Shown here: positions 1 to 7,313 of the stretch, piece after piece
How the letters are laid out: each line of letters opens with the position of its first letter
Numbering within the stretch: position 1 is the first letter of the stretch
From: Acholeplasma sp. OttesenSCG-928-E16
GTDB taxonomy: Bacteria; Bacillota_I; Bacilli_A; Acholeplasmatales; Acholeplasmataceae
Direction of reading: 5' to 3'
Length of the DNA: 34,885 nucleotides
Assembly (NCBI GenBank): GCA_030266845.1
Contig: JAJDIT010000010.1
Coordinates: 1-34,885 of the forward strand
Made by a program: the position numbers and the translations under genes
Notes under the pieces: model-generated
Told to the model about the DNA's origin: nothing
Seen by the model: the letters and a program-made list of their open reading frames with translations, nothing else
The model's database searches: none

Positions 1-74
1 TTCTTGTTCATATTTATGATGATGAGCTTGTTGTTTTAGATTTGGATTCAGGTCATAAGAAAAATATTTACTGA
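1..74 (+). CDS. C-terminal tail of an upstream gene (partial, unknown)
   Basis: The third reading frame is open from the window edge and ends at a TGA at 72-74. It gives a 23-residue tail ending in DLDSGHKKNIY. The pattern of alternating hydrophobic residues followed by an LDLDSG turn looks like one strand-turn of a beta-propeller-type repeat, but the fragment is too short to assign a family. Reading frame and strand are inferred only from the open frame and the sensible composition. Confidence 0.35.
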   Translation, partial: LVHIYDDELVVLDLDSGHKKNIY

Positions 75-143
75 TTCACTTGAAAGAGAAAAAAACAGCC
101 GATAAGCTTTTTTGCTATTTTAGAAAATGAATTAAAAACGCTA

Positions 144-172
144 TTTAAATATTTGAACAATTATAATATAAT
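144..172 (+). promoter_or_regulatory. Candidate promoter for the lipoprotein pair
   Basis: TTTAAA (144-149) and TATAAT (167-172) are 17 bp apart, upstream of the first lipoprotein gene. The stretch is extremely AT-rich with several overlapping TATAAT-like words (162-179), so the exact -10 is uncertain. A GGAG ribosome site lies at 226-229, 7 nt before the ATG. Confidence 0.4.
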
Positions 173-236
173 ATATATACAGAGATACTATTACTTAACA
201 AAATAATGATGGACACTTTTGAAACGGAGATAAGTT

Positions 237-1751
237 ATGAAAAAAACAAGTATGTTATTAATAGCAATTTTATTGTTAGGGTCTGTTTTTTTTCTTGAAT
301 CATGCAAGAAGAATTACTACGGAGTAGAACAAAGAGCGAAGTTTTTAAATGGAAAGTATGCTCCAGAAGTTACTGATGTCCTTCCAGAAAGTGTAATGGG
401 CATAAAAAAAGAAGAAGCAAATAAAAATATGTCTTTAGCTAATGGATATAGTTATATCGATGCTTTTGACTTAGGTTTAGTTAATTTTCAGGATTTAAAA
501 CCAGATGACGGTTCATTTACAATGGATCACATGTTAGAATCAATAGGCCGAAATAGAACAACAATTGAAAGAACAAAGGATTATTTGCTTAACAGCATGT
601 TCACAAGAGTTAACTTTCAAAATAGTGATGAAGAACCAATATACGGACTTATTGCGAACGAAGCGAATAAATGGGTTTCATTTGGGCCTCGTTATTATAA
701 ACATGAGGTTGCTGATGAATATGAAAGACTTTATGAATATGAACCAAACAGAAAATCTGCTGTCACGATGTATAATAATGGAGCTTATCAGCTAAATGAA
801 TATTATGAAATAGGAACAAAGAAAGACTCATATACAATCGTAACAGAAGATGGTGATTATTTTCTACATAGTTTCTACTCATATTACACCAATGATTATT
901 TTGTTTCTCACTCTGTTGAGATTGAAGGGTTTACAAATAGGATTTCATATGTAGAATTTAAGGAAATTGATGGCAAGAAATTCGGAGTGATGCTTGACTT
1001 AAATAGTGATATGGGAGAACCAGGGATGTGCAGACTTATTATTTTTGAGGGAGACGAGTTTGAAGCTAGCATTTATACGAGTTTCTCCAACTCAAGAGGC
1101 GGCGGACCATCAAATGATTCATATTACTATAAAGATGGCTATTTAAGGACTTATCGAAGTTCAGAAAAAGATGGAGTAAAATTAGGTGATAGAATTTCTT
1201 TTGATCTAAGATATTTAGAAAACATCGATAAAATTGACACTGTAGAGGTTACAAATGGATCTCGTAAAAGTATAGATGTTACAGGTATTTTCCTAAAAGA
1301 TGGGACAAAAGTAGAAGCAGAGTTACCAATTTATCTTTCATTTAAAAGTGAAACTAGAACGGAAGAAAAAGACATCCTAGATGAAGAAGGTAATGTTATA
1401 GCCACCGTGCCTTGGATCGATACTTACCAGACTGATGACTATTGTGGAACGGTCTACTTAGGCGACGAAAGCCTAGAATCAAGATTTGATATAGGCACTT
1501 ATACCCTAGATGATATATATGAAAAATACGGCTTTTTAAACAGTGGTGTAAAAGTCGCTGGTGAGTTTGATACATTTTGGGAAGATTATAAGGCATTTGC
1601 CAATGATAGTGCTAAAACTCTTAGGGATTTTAGGGTGAGTTTGACAGATGAACTAAAAAATATCAGCGTGGCTTTTACAAGTTTTGATACATTTGTAGAT
1701 GCTTTTATCGTTCATAATGAGATTGTCCTAGTCGAAGAAAAATTATTCTAG
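237..1751 (+). CDS. Lipoprotein of unknown function, tandem copy 1
   Basis: This 504-aa protein has a classical lipoprotein signal: Lys-Lys at residues 2-3, a hydrophobic core at about 5-20, and lipobox LESC with the lipidated Cys at residue 23. It should therefore be anchored on the outer face of the membrane. The mature part is acidic and rich in Tyr, Asp and Glu, with no further membrane segment and no motif I recognise. It is clearly paralogous to the next gene: both carry SCKKNYYGV right after the lipobox, RVNFQN..DEPIYGL, a YYKHE..DE.ERLY block, VEI.G..NR.SYV.F.E.DG, and LRYL.NIDKI. The gap to the next gene is 32 nt with no terminator, so the two are probably co-transcribed. Function is unknown; solute-binding or surface-exposed roles are possible but unsupported. 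Confidence 0.85.
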   Translation: MKKTSMLLIAILLLGSVFFLESCKKNYYGVEQRAKFLNGKYAPEVTDVLPESVMGIKKEEANKNMSLANGYSYIDAFDLGLVNFQDLKPDDGSFTMDHMLESIGRNRTTIERTKDYLLNSMFTRVNFQNSDEEPIYGLIANEANKWVSFGPRYYKHEVADEYERLYEYEPNRKSAVTMYNNGAYQLNEYYEIGTKKDSYTIVTEDGDYFLHSFYSYYTNDYFVSHSVEIEGFTNRISYVEFKEIDGKKFGVMLDLNSDMGEPGMCRLIIFEGDEFEASIYTSFSNSRGGGPSNDSYYYKDGYLRTYRSSEKDGVKLGDRISFDLRYLENIDKIDTVEVTNGSRKSIDVTGIFLKDGTKVEAELPIYLSFKSETRTEEKDILDEEGNVIATVPWIDTYQTDDYCGTVYLGDESLESRFDIGTYTLDDIYEKYGFLNSGVKVAGEFDTFWEDYKAFANDSAKTLRDFRVSLTDELKNISVAFTSFDTFVDAFIVHNEIVLVEEKLF

Positions 1752-1783
1752 GTTAAAAAATAGATTAAAAATAAGGAGGAACT

Positions 1784-3307
1784 ATGAAAAAAACAAGTTT
1801 AATAGTCTTAGCGATTTTATTATGTGGAGTTGCGTTTATGCTTACATCATGCAAGAAGAATTATTACGGAGTTCAAATAAGAGAGAGTTTTATAAATGGT
1901 AAATATACCCCAGAGTTAGAAGAAATAATTCCAGAGAGTATGTTAAAGATAAATGGTAAGTCAAATTCTAACGCAGCTAATAACGTCTTTTCTAATTCTT
2001 TAGAATCCTCTAACTTGGAATCTATAGATTTTGAAGATCTTAAGTCAAGTTCCAGCTCAGACTTCTTGGAAGGCTTTTTAGAGTCAATAGAGCGAAATAG
2101 AGAAGAAGTTGAACGAAAAAAAGAAGAGGTATTATATGGAATGTTTATGCGAGTAAACTTTCAAAATTGGGATGATGAACCAATATACGGACTTAAGGTT
2201 CAAGAGGAAGATGTTTGGGTAAAAGCAGATTATAATTACTATAAGCATGAAAAAACAGATGAATTTGAAAGATTATATTCGATTGGTGATGCCAGTAATT
2301 CGATGGTAACGATCTACGGTAATAATTCTTATGAGATTTGTGATATTTATGAAGAGGAAGCGGATCCAAGTAAAAATTTTCCGGGAAAACCAGAGCATGA
2401 GGGGTATTATAATAATTATTATTCATACAATTCAGATAATTTATTTATTTTTTACTCAGTTGAGATATCCGGATGGATAAACAGAATGTCATATGTTAGG
2501 TTTGAGGAAGTAGATGGATATAAGACAGGGGTTATCGCCAATTTTATTAATGAAGGCGTCTATGAAGATAGTGGGACAGTAACACTTTTTAGGGGAAATG
2601 AAGAGGAATCTTATAGCTATACTAAACAGAGTTTTTCGAACACCACAGATTGTCGATATTCTTCTCATCAAATTAAGGACGGATTAGCTAAGACATATGA
2701 AAAATTTTACAATCAAGAATTTCTTTATTTTGATCTTAGATATCTAGATAATATTGATAAAATCCAATTTGAGACTCAAACGGATGATCATGGATATCCA
2801 ACAAACCCACTTTTTATAGATATTTTAACAAAGGATGGCATATCTACAAGTGGTGGATTGGCAATTAACATCAGTCACGAGTATGAATCAAAGAATGTTC
2901 AAAGAGATATTCTAAATGAAGAAGGAGAAGTCATCACTACTATTGATTGGGTGGAACTTATTCCAACCGGCTCATATACAGGAATGATAGGCTTTTGGTT
3001 AGATATAGAGAATAGATTTGATTTTGATTTGAATGACATGACTGATTTAGATGATTTATTTGTAGAGCATGATTTACCAAGAAGGAATATTGATTTAAAT
3101 GTCTCTCATAGCGACTTTTTGGATGATTATAAGCTATTAGCAAATAATTGCCAGACAACAATGGATGCTTTTAGAATAGATTTAAGTGATGAGTTAAAAG
3201 AAATTGATGTAGTATTTAGTAATTATGATGAATTAATTTTAGCTTTTGAAAAATTCACTATGAACTTGCTAGTTGACCTTGACGAAGTACTTAATAGTTT
3301 AAAATAG
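1784..3307 (+). CDS. Lipoprotein of unknown function, tandem copy 2
   Basis: This 507-aa paralogue follows the preceding gene directly, with a strong AAGGAGG ribosome site just upstream. Its signal peptide carries lipobox LTSC with Cys23, followed by the same KKNYYGV sequence as copy 1. Conserved blocks occur in the same order as in copy 1: FINGKYTPEL, IPESML, RVNFQNWDDEPIYGL, VEISGWINRMSYVRFEEVDG and LRYLDNIDKI. Divergent parts are a Ser/Asn-rich stretch around residues 60-95 and a Tyr/Asn-rich insertion near 200-220. Both proteins end with a similar acidic helical-looking segment (DFRVSLTDELK in copy 1, AFRIDLSDELK here). This looks like an old tandem duplication followed by divergence. No known domain was recognised. 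Confidence 0.85.
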   Translation: MKKTSLIVLAILLCGVAFMLTSCKKNYYGVQIRESFINGKYTPELEEIIPESMLKINGKSNSNAANNVFSNSLESSNLESIDFEDLKSSSSSDFLEGFLESIERNREEVERKKEEVLYGMFMRVNFQNWDDEPIYGLKVQEEDVWVKADYNYYKHEKTDEFERLYSIGDASNSMVTIYGNNSYEICDIYEEEADPSKNFPGKPEHEGYYNNYYSYNSDNLFIFYSVEISGWINRMSYVRFEEVDGYKTGVIANFINEGVYEDSGTVTLFRGNEEESYSYTKQSFSNTTDCRYSSHQIKDGLAKTYEKFYNQEFLYFDLRYLDNIDKIQFETQTDDHGYPTNPLFIDILTKDGISTSGGLAINISHEYESKNVQRDILNEEGEVITTIDWVELIPTGSYTGMIGFWLDIENRFDFDLNDMTDLDDLFVEHDLPRRNIDLNVSHSDFLDDYKLLANNCQTTMDAFRIDLSDELKEIDVVFSNYDELILAFEKFTMNLLVDLDEVLNSLK

Positions 3308-3356
3308 ATAATAACCCTGTTTAACGTCAATCAAGTTGTACTTATGGAGTCAAAAC

Positions 3357-4091
3357 ATGAATGAAGTTGATAATTATATTACATCATTTCCAGTAGATGT
3401 ACAAAACCGGTTGGCAGCAATCCGTGCTATTATACATGAGGAAGTACCACAAGTGACCGAACGTATTTGTATGAATATGCCTACTTTTGAACTAAATGGA
3501 AAGTGGTTTGTTCACTTTGCCGCTTTTTCTAAGCATATAGGGTTTTATCCACAGCCTGAGGGTGTAGCGGCTTTTAGTGATAGACTCATCGATTATAAAA
3601 CCTCAAAAGGAGCTATTCAGTTTCCTTTATCCAAACCACTTCCACTTGATTTGGTTAGGGAAATTGTGCGTTATCGAGCAAAAATGGACGAAACTAATTC
3701 AAAGAAACCAAGTAATAAGAGGATAATAGAACAATCAGTCATTGAAAAACCAAAAGTTTTTTCTATGTCTTTTGCAAAGGTTTATCCTCTTTTGGTTTCA
3801 AAAGTAAAAAAAAAGGGCGGTCTAAAAAGTGATGTTGATAGTATCATTTATTGGCTTACAGGATATGATCAATTGTCTATGGAAAAACAGATTGCTTGTG
3901 GGGTGGATATTAAAACATTCTTTGATGAAGCTCCTCAGATAAACCCTAATGCTGCCTCGATAAAAGGGGTAGTCTGTGGTGTTCGTGTTGAAGAAATTAA
4001 AGACGAAACCATGCAGAAGATCCGTTTTCTTGACAAAATGATTGACGAGCTAGCAAAAGGGAAAAGCCTGAATAAAATACTAAGGAAATAA
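3357..4091 (+). CDS. DUF1801 (YdhG-like) / DUF2200 fusion protein
   Basis: This cytoplasmic protein is about 244 aa. I chose the ATG at 3357 over the in-frame TTG at 3336 because GGAG (3346-3349) sits 7 nt before it. Residues 1 to about 112 match the DUF1801/YdhG pattern: MNEVDNYITSFP, VQ.RL..IR..I, ICMNMPTFELNGKWFVHFAAFSKHIGFYP, and a TSKGAIQFPLSKPLP block. After a linker rich in Lys, Ser and Asn, residues from about 130 to the end match DUF2200: KVFSMSFAKVYPLL, DSIIYWLTGYDQ, APQINPNA..IKGVVCGVRVE, and LDKMIDELAKGKSLNKILRK. These two domains usually occur as separate small proteins, so the fusion is the notable point. Both families lack a firmly established biochemical role; YdhG-like proteins have an iron-binding (frataxin-like) fold. 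Confidence 0.8.
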   Translation: MNEVDNYITSFPVDVQNRLAAIRAIIHEEVPQVTERICMNMPTFELNGKWFVHFAAFSKHIGFYPQPEGVAAFSDRLIDYKTSKGAIQFPLSKPLPLDLVREIVRYRAKMDETNSKKPSNKRIIEQSVIEKPKVFSMSFAKVYPLLVSKVKKKGGLKSDVDSIIYWLTGYDQLSMEKQIACGVDIKTFFDEAPQINPNAASIKGVVCGVRVEEIKDETMQKIRFLDKMIDELAKGKSLNKILRK

Positions 4092-4121
4092 GATATTGTT
4101 GCGATAAATGACAAAAAGATG

Positions 4122-4146
4122 AACAATAGAAAAAGAATCTATTGTT
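4122..4146 (+). terminator. Stem-loop after the DUF1801-DUF2200 gene
   Basis: A perfect 9-bp inverted repeat (AACAATAGA at 4122-4130, TCTATTGTT at 4138-4146) has a 7-nt loop. No T-run follows, so it is at best a weak or Rho-assisted terminator, or a 3' stabilising hairpin. Confidence 0.4.
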
Positions 4147-4161
4147 TAGGATACTAATACA

Positions 4162-4179
4162 ATTAAACGATAGTTTAAT
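4162..4179. repeat. Short inverted repeat upstream of the pnuC promoter
   Basis: ATTAAAC-GATA-GTTTAAT is a perfect 7-bp inverted repeat that ends 11 nt before the -35 box at 4190. Its position would suit an operator or an upstream AT element. Nothing else supports a function. Confidence 0.35.
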
Positions 4180-4189
4180 GATATGATAC

Positions 4190-4218
4190 TTGAATCAACA
4201 AAATGGATGTGTTATAAT
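4190..4218 (+). promoter_or_regulatory. Sigma-A promoter of the pnuC-type gene
   Basis: TTGAAT (4190-4195) and a consensus TATAAT (4213-4218) are separated by exactly 17 bp. The predicted start is near G4226, which leaves a leader of about 108 nt before the ATG at 4334 and coincides with the first base of a stem-loop. Confidence 0.75.
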
Positions 4219-4225
4219 ATTTTTT

Positions 4226-4320
4226 GAAGTAATGCCACCGGGTATTATTCATGCAAGAAGCATTTTGTTTTACATCATTAGGTCTTTGAAGATGTAAAAT
4301 GGAGGGCTTTTTATTTTTTC
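4226..4320 (+). ncRNA. Structured 5' leader of the pnuC-type gene, candidate riboswitch
   Basis: Three successive hairpins fill the leader. Hairpin 1 pairs AGTAATGCC with GGTATTATT around an ACCG loop (4228-4249). Hairpin 2 is ATGC-AAGAA-GCAT (4251-4263). Hairpin 3 pairs TTTTACATC (4268-4276) with GATGTAAAA (4291-4299) around a 14-nt loop. GGAGGGC and a T-rich tract (4308-4319) follow. CACC at 4236-4239, partly in loop 1, is complementary to GGTG in the ribosome site (4326-4329), so long-range sequestration is conceivable. The architecture resembles a ligand-sensing leader, but I do not recognise a named class; it does not show the TPP, FMN or preQ1-I core sequences. Confidence 0.4.
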
Positions 4321-4333
4321 TTTGAGGTGAAAC

Positions 4334-5020
4334 ATGAAAAAAAAGGAAAGTTATTTCACAACGTTTGAATTACTGTTATTTACATTATCATTATTTATTT
4401 CCGTTTTCTTTTTCTTTATATTTAGGAATAGTGAATATCTCTACTTAATTAGTTCACTAATTGGTGTCACTGCTTTATTGTTTGTTTCAAAAGGAAATCC
4501 AGTTGGCCAAATACTAACTGTTGTTTTTAGTGTATTTTATGGAATTGTTTCCTATTCTTGTGGATATTATGGGGAGATGATTACATATCTTGGAATGACA
4601 ACTCCGATTGCTATTTTATCAATAATTACTTGGATAAAAAATCCCTCTGATAAAAATAAATCTGAGGTCAAGGTTAATAAATTAAAGAATAAAGAATACA
4701 TTATCATGTTTTTAGTCGCAATTCTAGTCACAGGAGGCTTTTATTTCATCCTAGATGCATTAAATACTAACAATTTGATAATAAGTACCATTTCGGTTTT
4801 CACTAGCTTTATCGCGGCATATTTATCAATGAGAAGAAGTCGGTTTTATGCTCTTGGTTATGCTCTTAACGATATCATATTAATAATTCTTTGGGTATAC
4901 ATGAGTATTGAATCAGCTAACTATATTTCCATGGTTATCTGTTTTGTTGCTTTCTTAGTTAATGATTTATATGGTTTTATCAATTGGACCAGATTATCCA
5001 AAAAGCAAATGATGAATTAA
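4334..5020 (+). CDS. pnuC: PnuC-family nicotinamide riboside/vitamin transporter
   Basis: This is a 228-aa integral membrane protein with about seven to eight hydrophobic segments, typical PnuC size. Family features are the GNPVGQ turn near residue 55, YYGEMITYLGMTTPIAI and a Trp-containing end to the first half (ITWIKNP), then RRSRFYALGYALNDIILIILW and the C-terminal VNDLYGFINWTRL. PnuC proteins mediate facilitated uptake of nicotinamide riboside or, in relatives PnuT/PnuX, thiamine or riboflavin. The ligand here cannot be fixed from sequence; no TPP or FMN riboswitch is seen upstream, which mildly favours the nicotinamide riboside type. GAGGTG lies 4 nt before the ATG. It is transcribed from its own promoter through the structured leader. 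Confidence 0.8.
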   Translation: MKKKESYFTTFELLLFTLSLFISVFFFFIFRNSEYLYLISSLIGVTALLFVSKGNPVGQILTVVFSVFYGIVSYSCGYYGEMITYLGMTTPIAILSIITWIKNPSDKNKSEVKVNKLKNKEYIIMFLVAILVTGGFYFILDALNTNNLIISTISVFTSFIAAYLSMRRSRFYALGYALNDIILIILWVYMSIESANYISMVICFVAFLVNDLYGFINWTRLSKKQMMN

Positions 5021-5079
5021 AATTTCAATGGAAGTGGTTTAAAATCTTTATGATGAAAAATGATAAGCGTTCATTAGCG

Positions 5080-5109
5080 TTGACTAACGGGCTAAATGTT
5101 TGATAAGAT
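5080..5109 (+). promoter_or_regulatory. Promoter of the Mn-riboswitch/CDF transcript
   Basis: TTGACT (5080-5085) and TAAGAT (5104-5109) are 18 bp apart. The predicted start at about 5116-5117 falls exactly at the first base of the riboswitch P1 stem. The -35 box lies within an imperfect hairpin (5074-5095, TTAGCGTT/AACGGGCTAA) that could also act as a weak terminator for pnuC. Confidence 0.5.
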
Positions 5110-5110
5110 A

Positions 5111-5231
5111 AATGTAATGAGGGAGTAGTTAGCGCATAAACGTGGCAAGTCAACATACTGATCAAAATGGATCTGGCTTGTCTTAAAAAACGAGACTCAT
5201 GTGGGATCTTTCTTGCATGGTTTTTTATTTT
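5111..5231 (+). promoter_or_regulatory. yybP-ykoY-type Mn2+ riboswitch with terminator
   Basis: The leader has the two sequence hallmarks of the yybP-ykoY aptamer: GGGAGTAG (5121-5128) next to P1 and the docking loop TCAACATACTG (5150-5160). P1 pairs ATGAG (5117-5121) with CTCAT (5196-5200). Another stem pairs GGCAAG (5144-5149) with CTTGTC (5177-5182) below the CATA loop, capped by CTGATC/GATCTG. CATGTGGGA (5198-5206) can pair with TCTTGCATG (5211-5219), followed by TTTTTTATTTT: an intrinsic terminator whose 5' arm shares CAT with P1. Ligand binding that stabilises P1 would block the terminator, making an ON switch. Established knowledge: this class senses Mn2+ and commonly controls Mn exporters, matching the CDF gene behind it. 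Confidence 0.72.
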
Positions 5232-5242
5232 AAAGGAGAAAA

Positions 5243-6169
5243 ATGAAAATAGATAAGGCAAAAAAAGTAAATCAGGTTATTACATTCTCGCTTTTGATGA
5301 ATATAATGCTTACAATTATAAAACTCTTGGCAGGTATTTTTGGAAATGCGTTTACGCTTGTTTCTGACGGATTAAATTCCTTAGGTGATGTATTTACTAG
5401 TCTTCTTTTATTGATTGTAATGCGGGTTGCTAATAAAAAGGCTGATAAAGACCATCCATATGGTCATCAAAAATATGAGGGAATAATGCACTTTGTGATT
5501 GGAATAGTGGTTGGTGGGACAGGAGTCTATATTTTCATTTCCTCAATCACGAGTTTAGTTGATTTTTTCCAAAATGGAGGCAGTACCGAAGGTCCAGAAT
5601 TAGTAACAGTATTTGTTGCCCTAGCAGCGATTTTGACTAAACTGGTGTTATTCATCGTAAATAGAAGGAGTTCAAAAAAATATGATTCGGTGGCATTAAA
5701 GGCAGCTTCTATCGATCATATTACTGATACCGCATCGACTACAGTCGGCTTGATTGGATTGATTATTGCTCAGTTTGGTTTAATATACTTTGACTATATC
5801 GCTTCAATAGTTATCGCTGTTATAATTTTCAAGGCATCATTTGACATAATTAAAGAAGCCATCTCATTTTTAGTAGATCAGGCACCAAAGGATGAGATAA
5901 TTGAGCCGATAAGAGATTTTATTTTAAAGATTAAGGGGGTTTTGTGTATCGATGACTTAAAGGTTCGCATGCATATGACCAGATTATTTGTTGATGTGGA
6001 AATAGCAGTTGATGAGAATCTAAGTTTAAAAGAAAGTCATGATATAGCCGAGAATGTCCACGAGGAAGTAGAAGAGAAATTCGATGAAGTCATTCACTGC
6101 ATGGTCCATGTCAATCCATACTGTAAAAAAGATCATAATATAAAAGGAGCAATTCATAATGATAATTAA
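5243..6169 (+). CDS. Cation diffusion facilitator, likely Mn2+ exporter (MntE-like)
   Basis: This 308-aa CDF antiporter has six membrane segments in the first 210 residues and a cytoplasmic C-terminal domain (about 213-295). The transport site residues are visible: N45xxxD49 in segment 2 (SDGLNSLGD) and D158xxxD162 in segment 5 (SIDHITD). An Asn-Asp/Asp-Asp site is the pattern described for Mn-specific MntE, whereas Zn CDFs have His-Asp. The loop after segment 2 carries the family signature DHPYGHQKYE (residues 70-79). The gene follows a predicted Mn2+ riboswitch, which supports manganese. The C-terminal domain has the DDLKVRMHMTRLFVDVEIAVDENLSL pattern typical of the dimerisation fold. It overlaps the next gene by 11 nt. 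Confidence 0.85.
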   Translation: MKIDKAKKVNQVITFSLLMNIMLTIIKLLAGIFGNAFTLVSDGLNSLGDVFTSLLLLIVMRVANKKADKDHPYGHQKYEGIMHFVIGIVVGGTGVYIFISSITSLVDFFQNGGSTEGPELVTVFVALAAILTKLVLFIVNRRSSKKYDSVALKAASIDHITDTASTTVGLIGLIIAQFGLIYFDYIASIVIAVIIFKASFDIIKEAISFLVDQAPKDEIIEPIRDFILKIKGVLCIDDLKVRMHMTRLFVDVEIAVDENLSLKESHDIAENVHEEVEEKFDEVIHCMVHVNPYCKKDHNIKGAIHNDN

Positions 6170-6617
6170 TGTGACAGACAGAATAAAAAAAGAAGAAATT
6201 GCAAAAGAAATACTTAGCGATTTGCCTGAGTGGTTTGGTGTAGAGGAATACACCAAAGAATACATTGAAAATAGCGTCAATATGCCTTTTTTCGCTTGTC
6301 TTCATGAGGGAAAGGAAGTTGGTTTTTTATCTTTGAAGGAGACTAGTGACTCAACTATTGAGATTTATTGTATGGGTATTTTAAAAAAATGCCAAAATCT
6401 GGGATATGGTAGATCACTTATTAATGAAGCATTGAATTATGCAAGATACAATAGATATAAACTTATACAAGTCAAGACTGTCGAACAGGGTAGATATGAG
6501 GAATATGATAAAACCAATCTGTTTTATCAAAAAATGGGTTTTCTTAAACTGGAAGTCTTTAAGAATTTGTGGGATGAATGGAATCCATGTCAAGTATTAG
6601 TCAAGGTGGTTGAATGA
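6159..6617 (+). CDS. GNAT-family N-acetyltransferase
   Basis: This is a 152-aa single-domain GNAT enzyme. Acetyl-CoA-binding motif A is visible as MGILKKCQNLGYGRSLINEAL, with the Q79-x-x-G82-x-G84 signature, preceded by the beta strand IEIYCMGI. A C-terminal YDKTNLFYQKMGFLKLEVF block matches the usual GNAT motif B region (Asn-x-x-x-x-Tyr...Gly-Phe). The substrate is unknown. AAAAGGAG at 6142-6149 gives a good ribosome site 9 nt before the ATG, inside the end of the CDF gene, so it is probably translated from the Mn-regulated transcript. It overlaps the following HAD gene by ATGA. Confidence 0.8.
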   Translation: MIINVTDRIKKEEIAKEILSDLPEWFGVEEYTKEYIENSVNMPFFACLHEGKEVGFLSLKETSDSTIEIYCMGILKKCQNLGYGRSLINEALNYARYNRYKLIQVKTVEQGRYEEYDKTNLFYQKMGFLKLEVFKNLWDEWNPCQVLVKVVE

Positions 6618-7312
6618 AACTTATTGTAACGGATTTCGATTTAACCTTATTTAGAAATTACAAAGAACTTAATCAAACAATAGAATTCATAGAGCAATTT
6701 AGAGAAAAAGGGAATAAGTTTGTAGTAGCAACCGGGAGGTCGTTGTTTAGTTTAAAGAATATTTTAGGGAAAATTAATTTACCTTTTGATTATTTAATTC
6801 TTTGCAATGGTGCACTAATACTTGATGATAAGTATAAATTAATTAAGTCCTATGAATTGAATAAAGATATTTTGTCATTTCTTACTAAAAAATATGAGCA
6901 CAATAAAGTAAGAATAGAATATACTGGCGAGGATATGGAAAGTACGAATCTATCGGACATGGACAAAATATTTAAGATGAAAATAAAATCAGATGATTTA
7001 GCTTTAATAGATAAAATAAAAAATGATATCCAAAAAAAATATACTAAAGATGTAAATGCCTTTTTAATTCCTGTTGAAAAGGGAGGACTAATAGATATTG
7101 TATCGTTTTCCACAAACAAAGCGACTGCGGTATCTTTTATACTAAAAAATGAGAATTGCAACATGGTTTATGTCATTGGTGATTCCGAAAATGACGTTGA
7201 TATGATTAAGAGGTTTAATGGGTTTGCCATTAATACCGCAAAAAAAGAAGCACTAAGTGCTTCAACGAAAGTTTATGATTCTGTTATTGATTTAATTAAG
7301 GAAAATTTGTAA
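6614..7312 (+). CDS. HAD superfamily phosphatase, Cof type
   Basis: This 232-aa cytoplasmic hydrolase has all four HAD motifs: motif I DFDLT with nucleophile Asp7 and acid/base Asp9; motif II ATGRS (Thr40); motif III Lys169 (SFSTNKATAV); motif IV GDSENDVDMI (Asp190, Asp194). The cap between roughly residues 80 and 155 identifies a type IIB (Cof-like) member; these typically dephosphorylate sugar phosphates or pyridoxal phosphate. It is somewhat shorter than the usual 260-280 aa. The start codon overlaps the stop of the GNAT gene (ATGA) and AAGGTGG precedes it, so the two are translationally coupled. It ends 1 nt from a convergent gene. Confidence 0.85.
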   Translation: MKLIVTDFDLTLFRNYKELNQTIEFIEQFREKGNKFVVATGRSLFSLKNILGKINLPFDYLILCNGALILDDKYKLIKSYELNKDILSFLTKKYEHNKVRIEYTGEDMESTNLSDMDKIFKMKIKSDDLALIDKIKNDIQKKYTKDVNAFLIPVEKGGLIDIVSFSTNKATAVSFILKNENCNMVYVIGDSENDVDMIKRFNGFAINTAKKEALSASTKVYDSVIDLIKENL

Positions 7313-7313
7313 T

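Noticed and set aside
3336-3356. TTG at 3336 as start of the DUF1801-DUF2200 gene
   Set aside because: GGAG at 3346-3349 is ideally placed for the ATG at 3357, and the family N terminus starts there.
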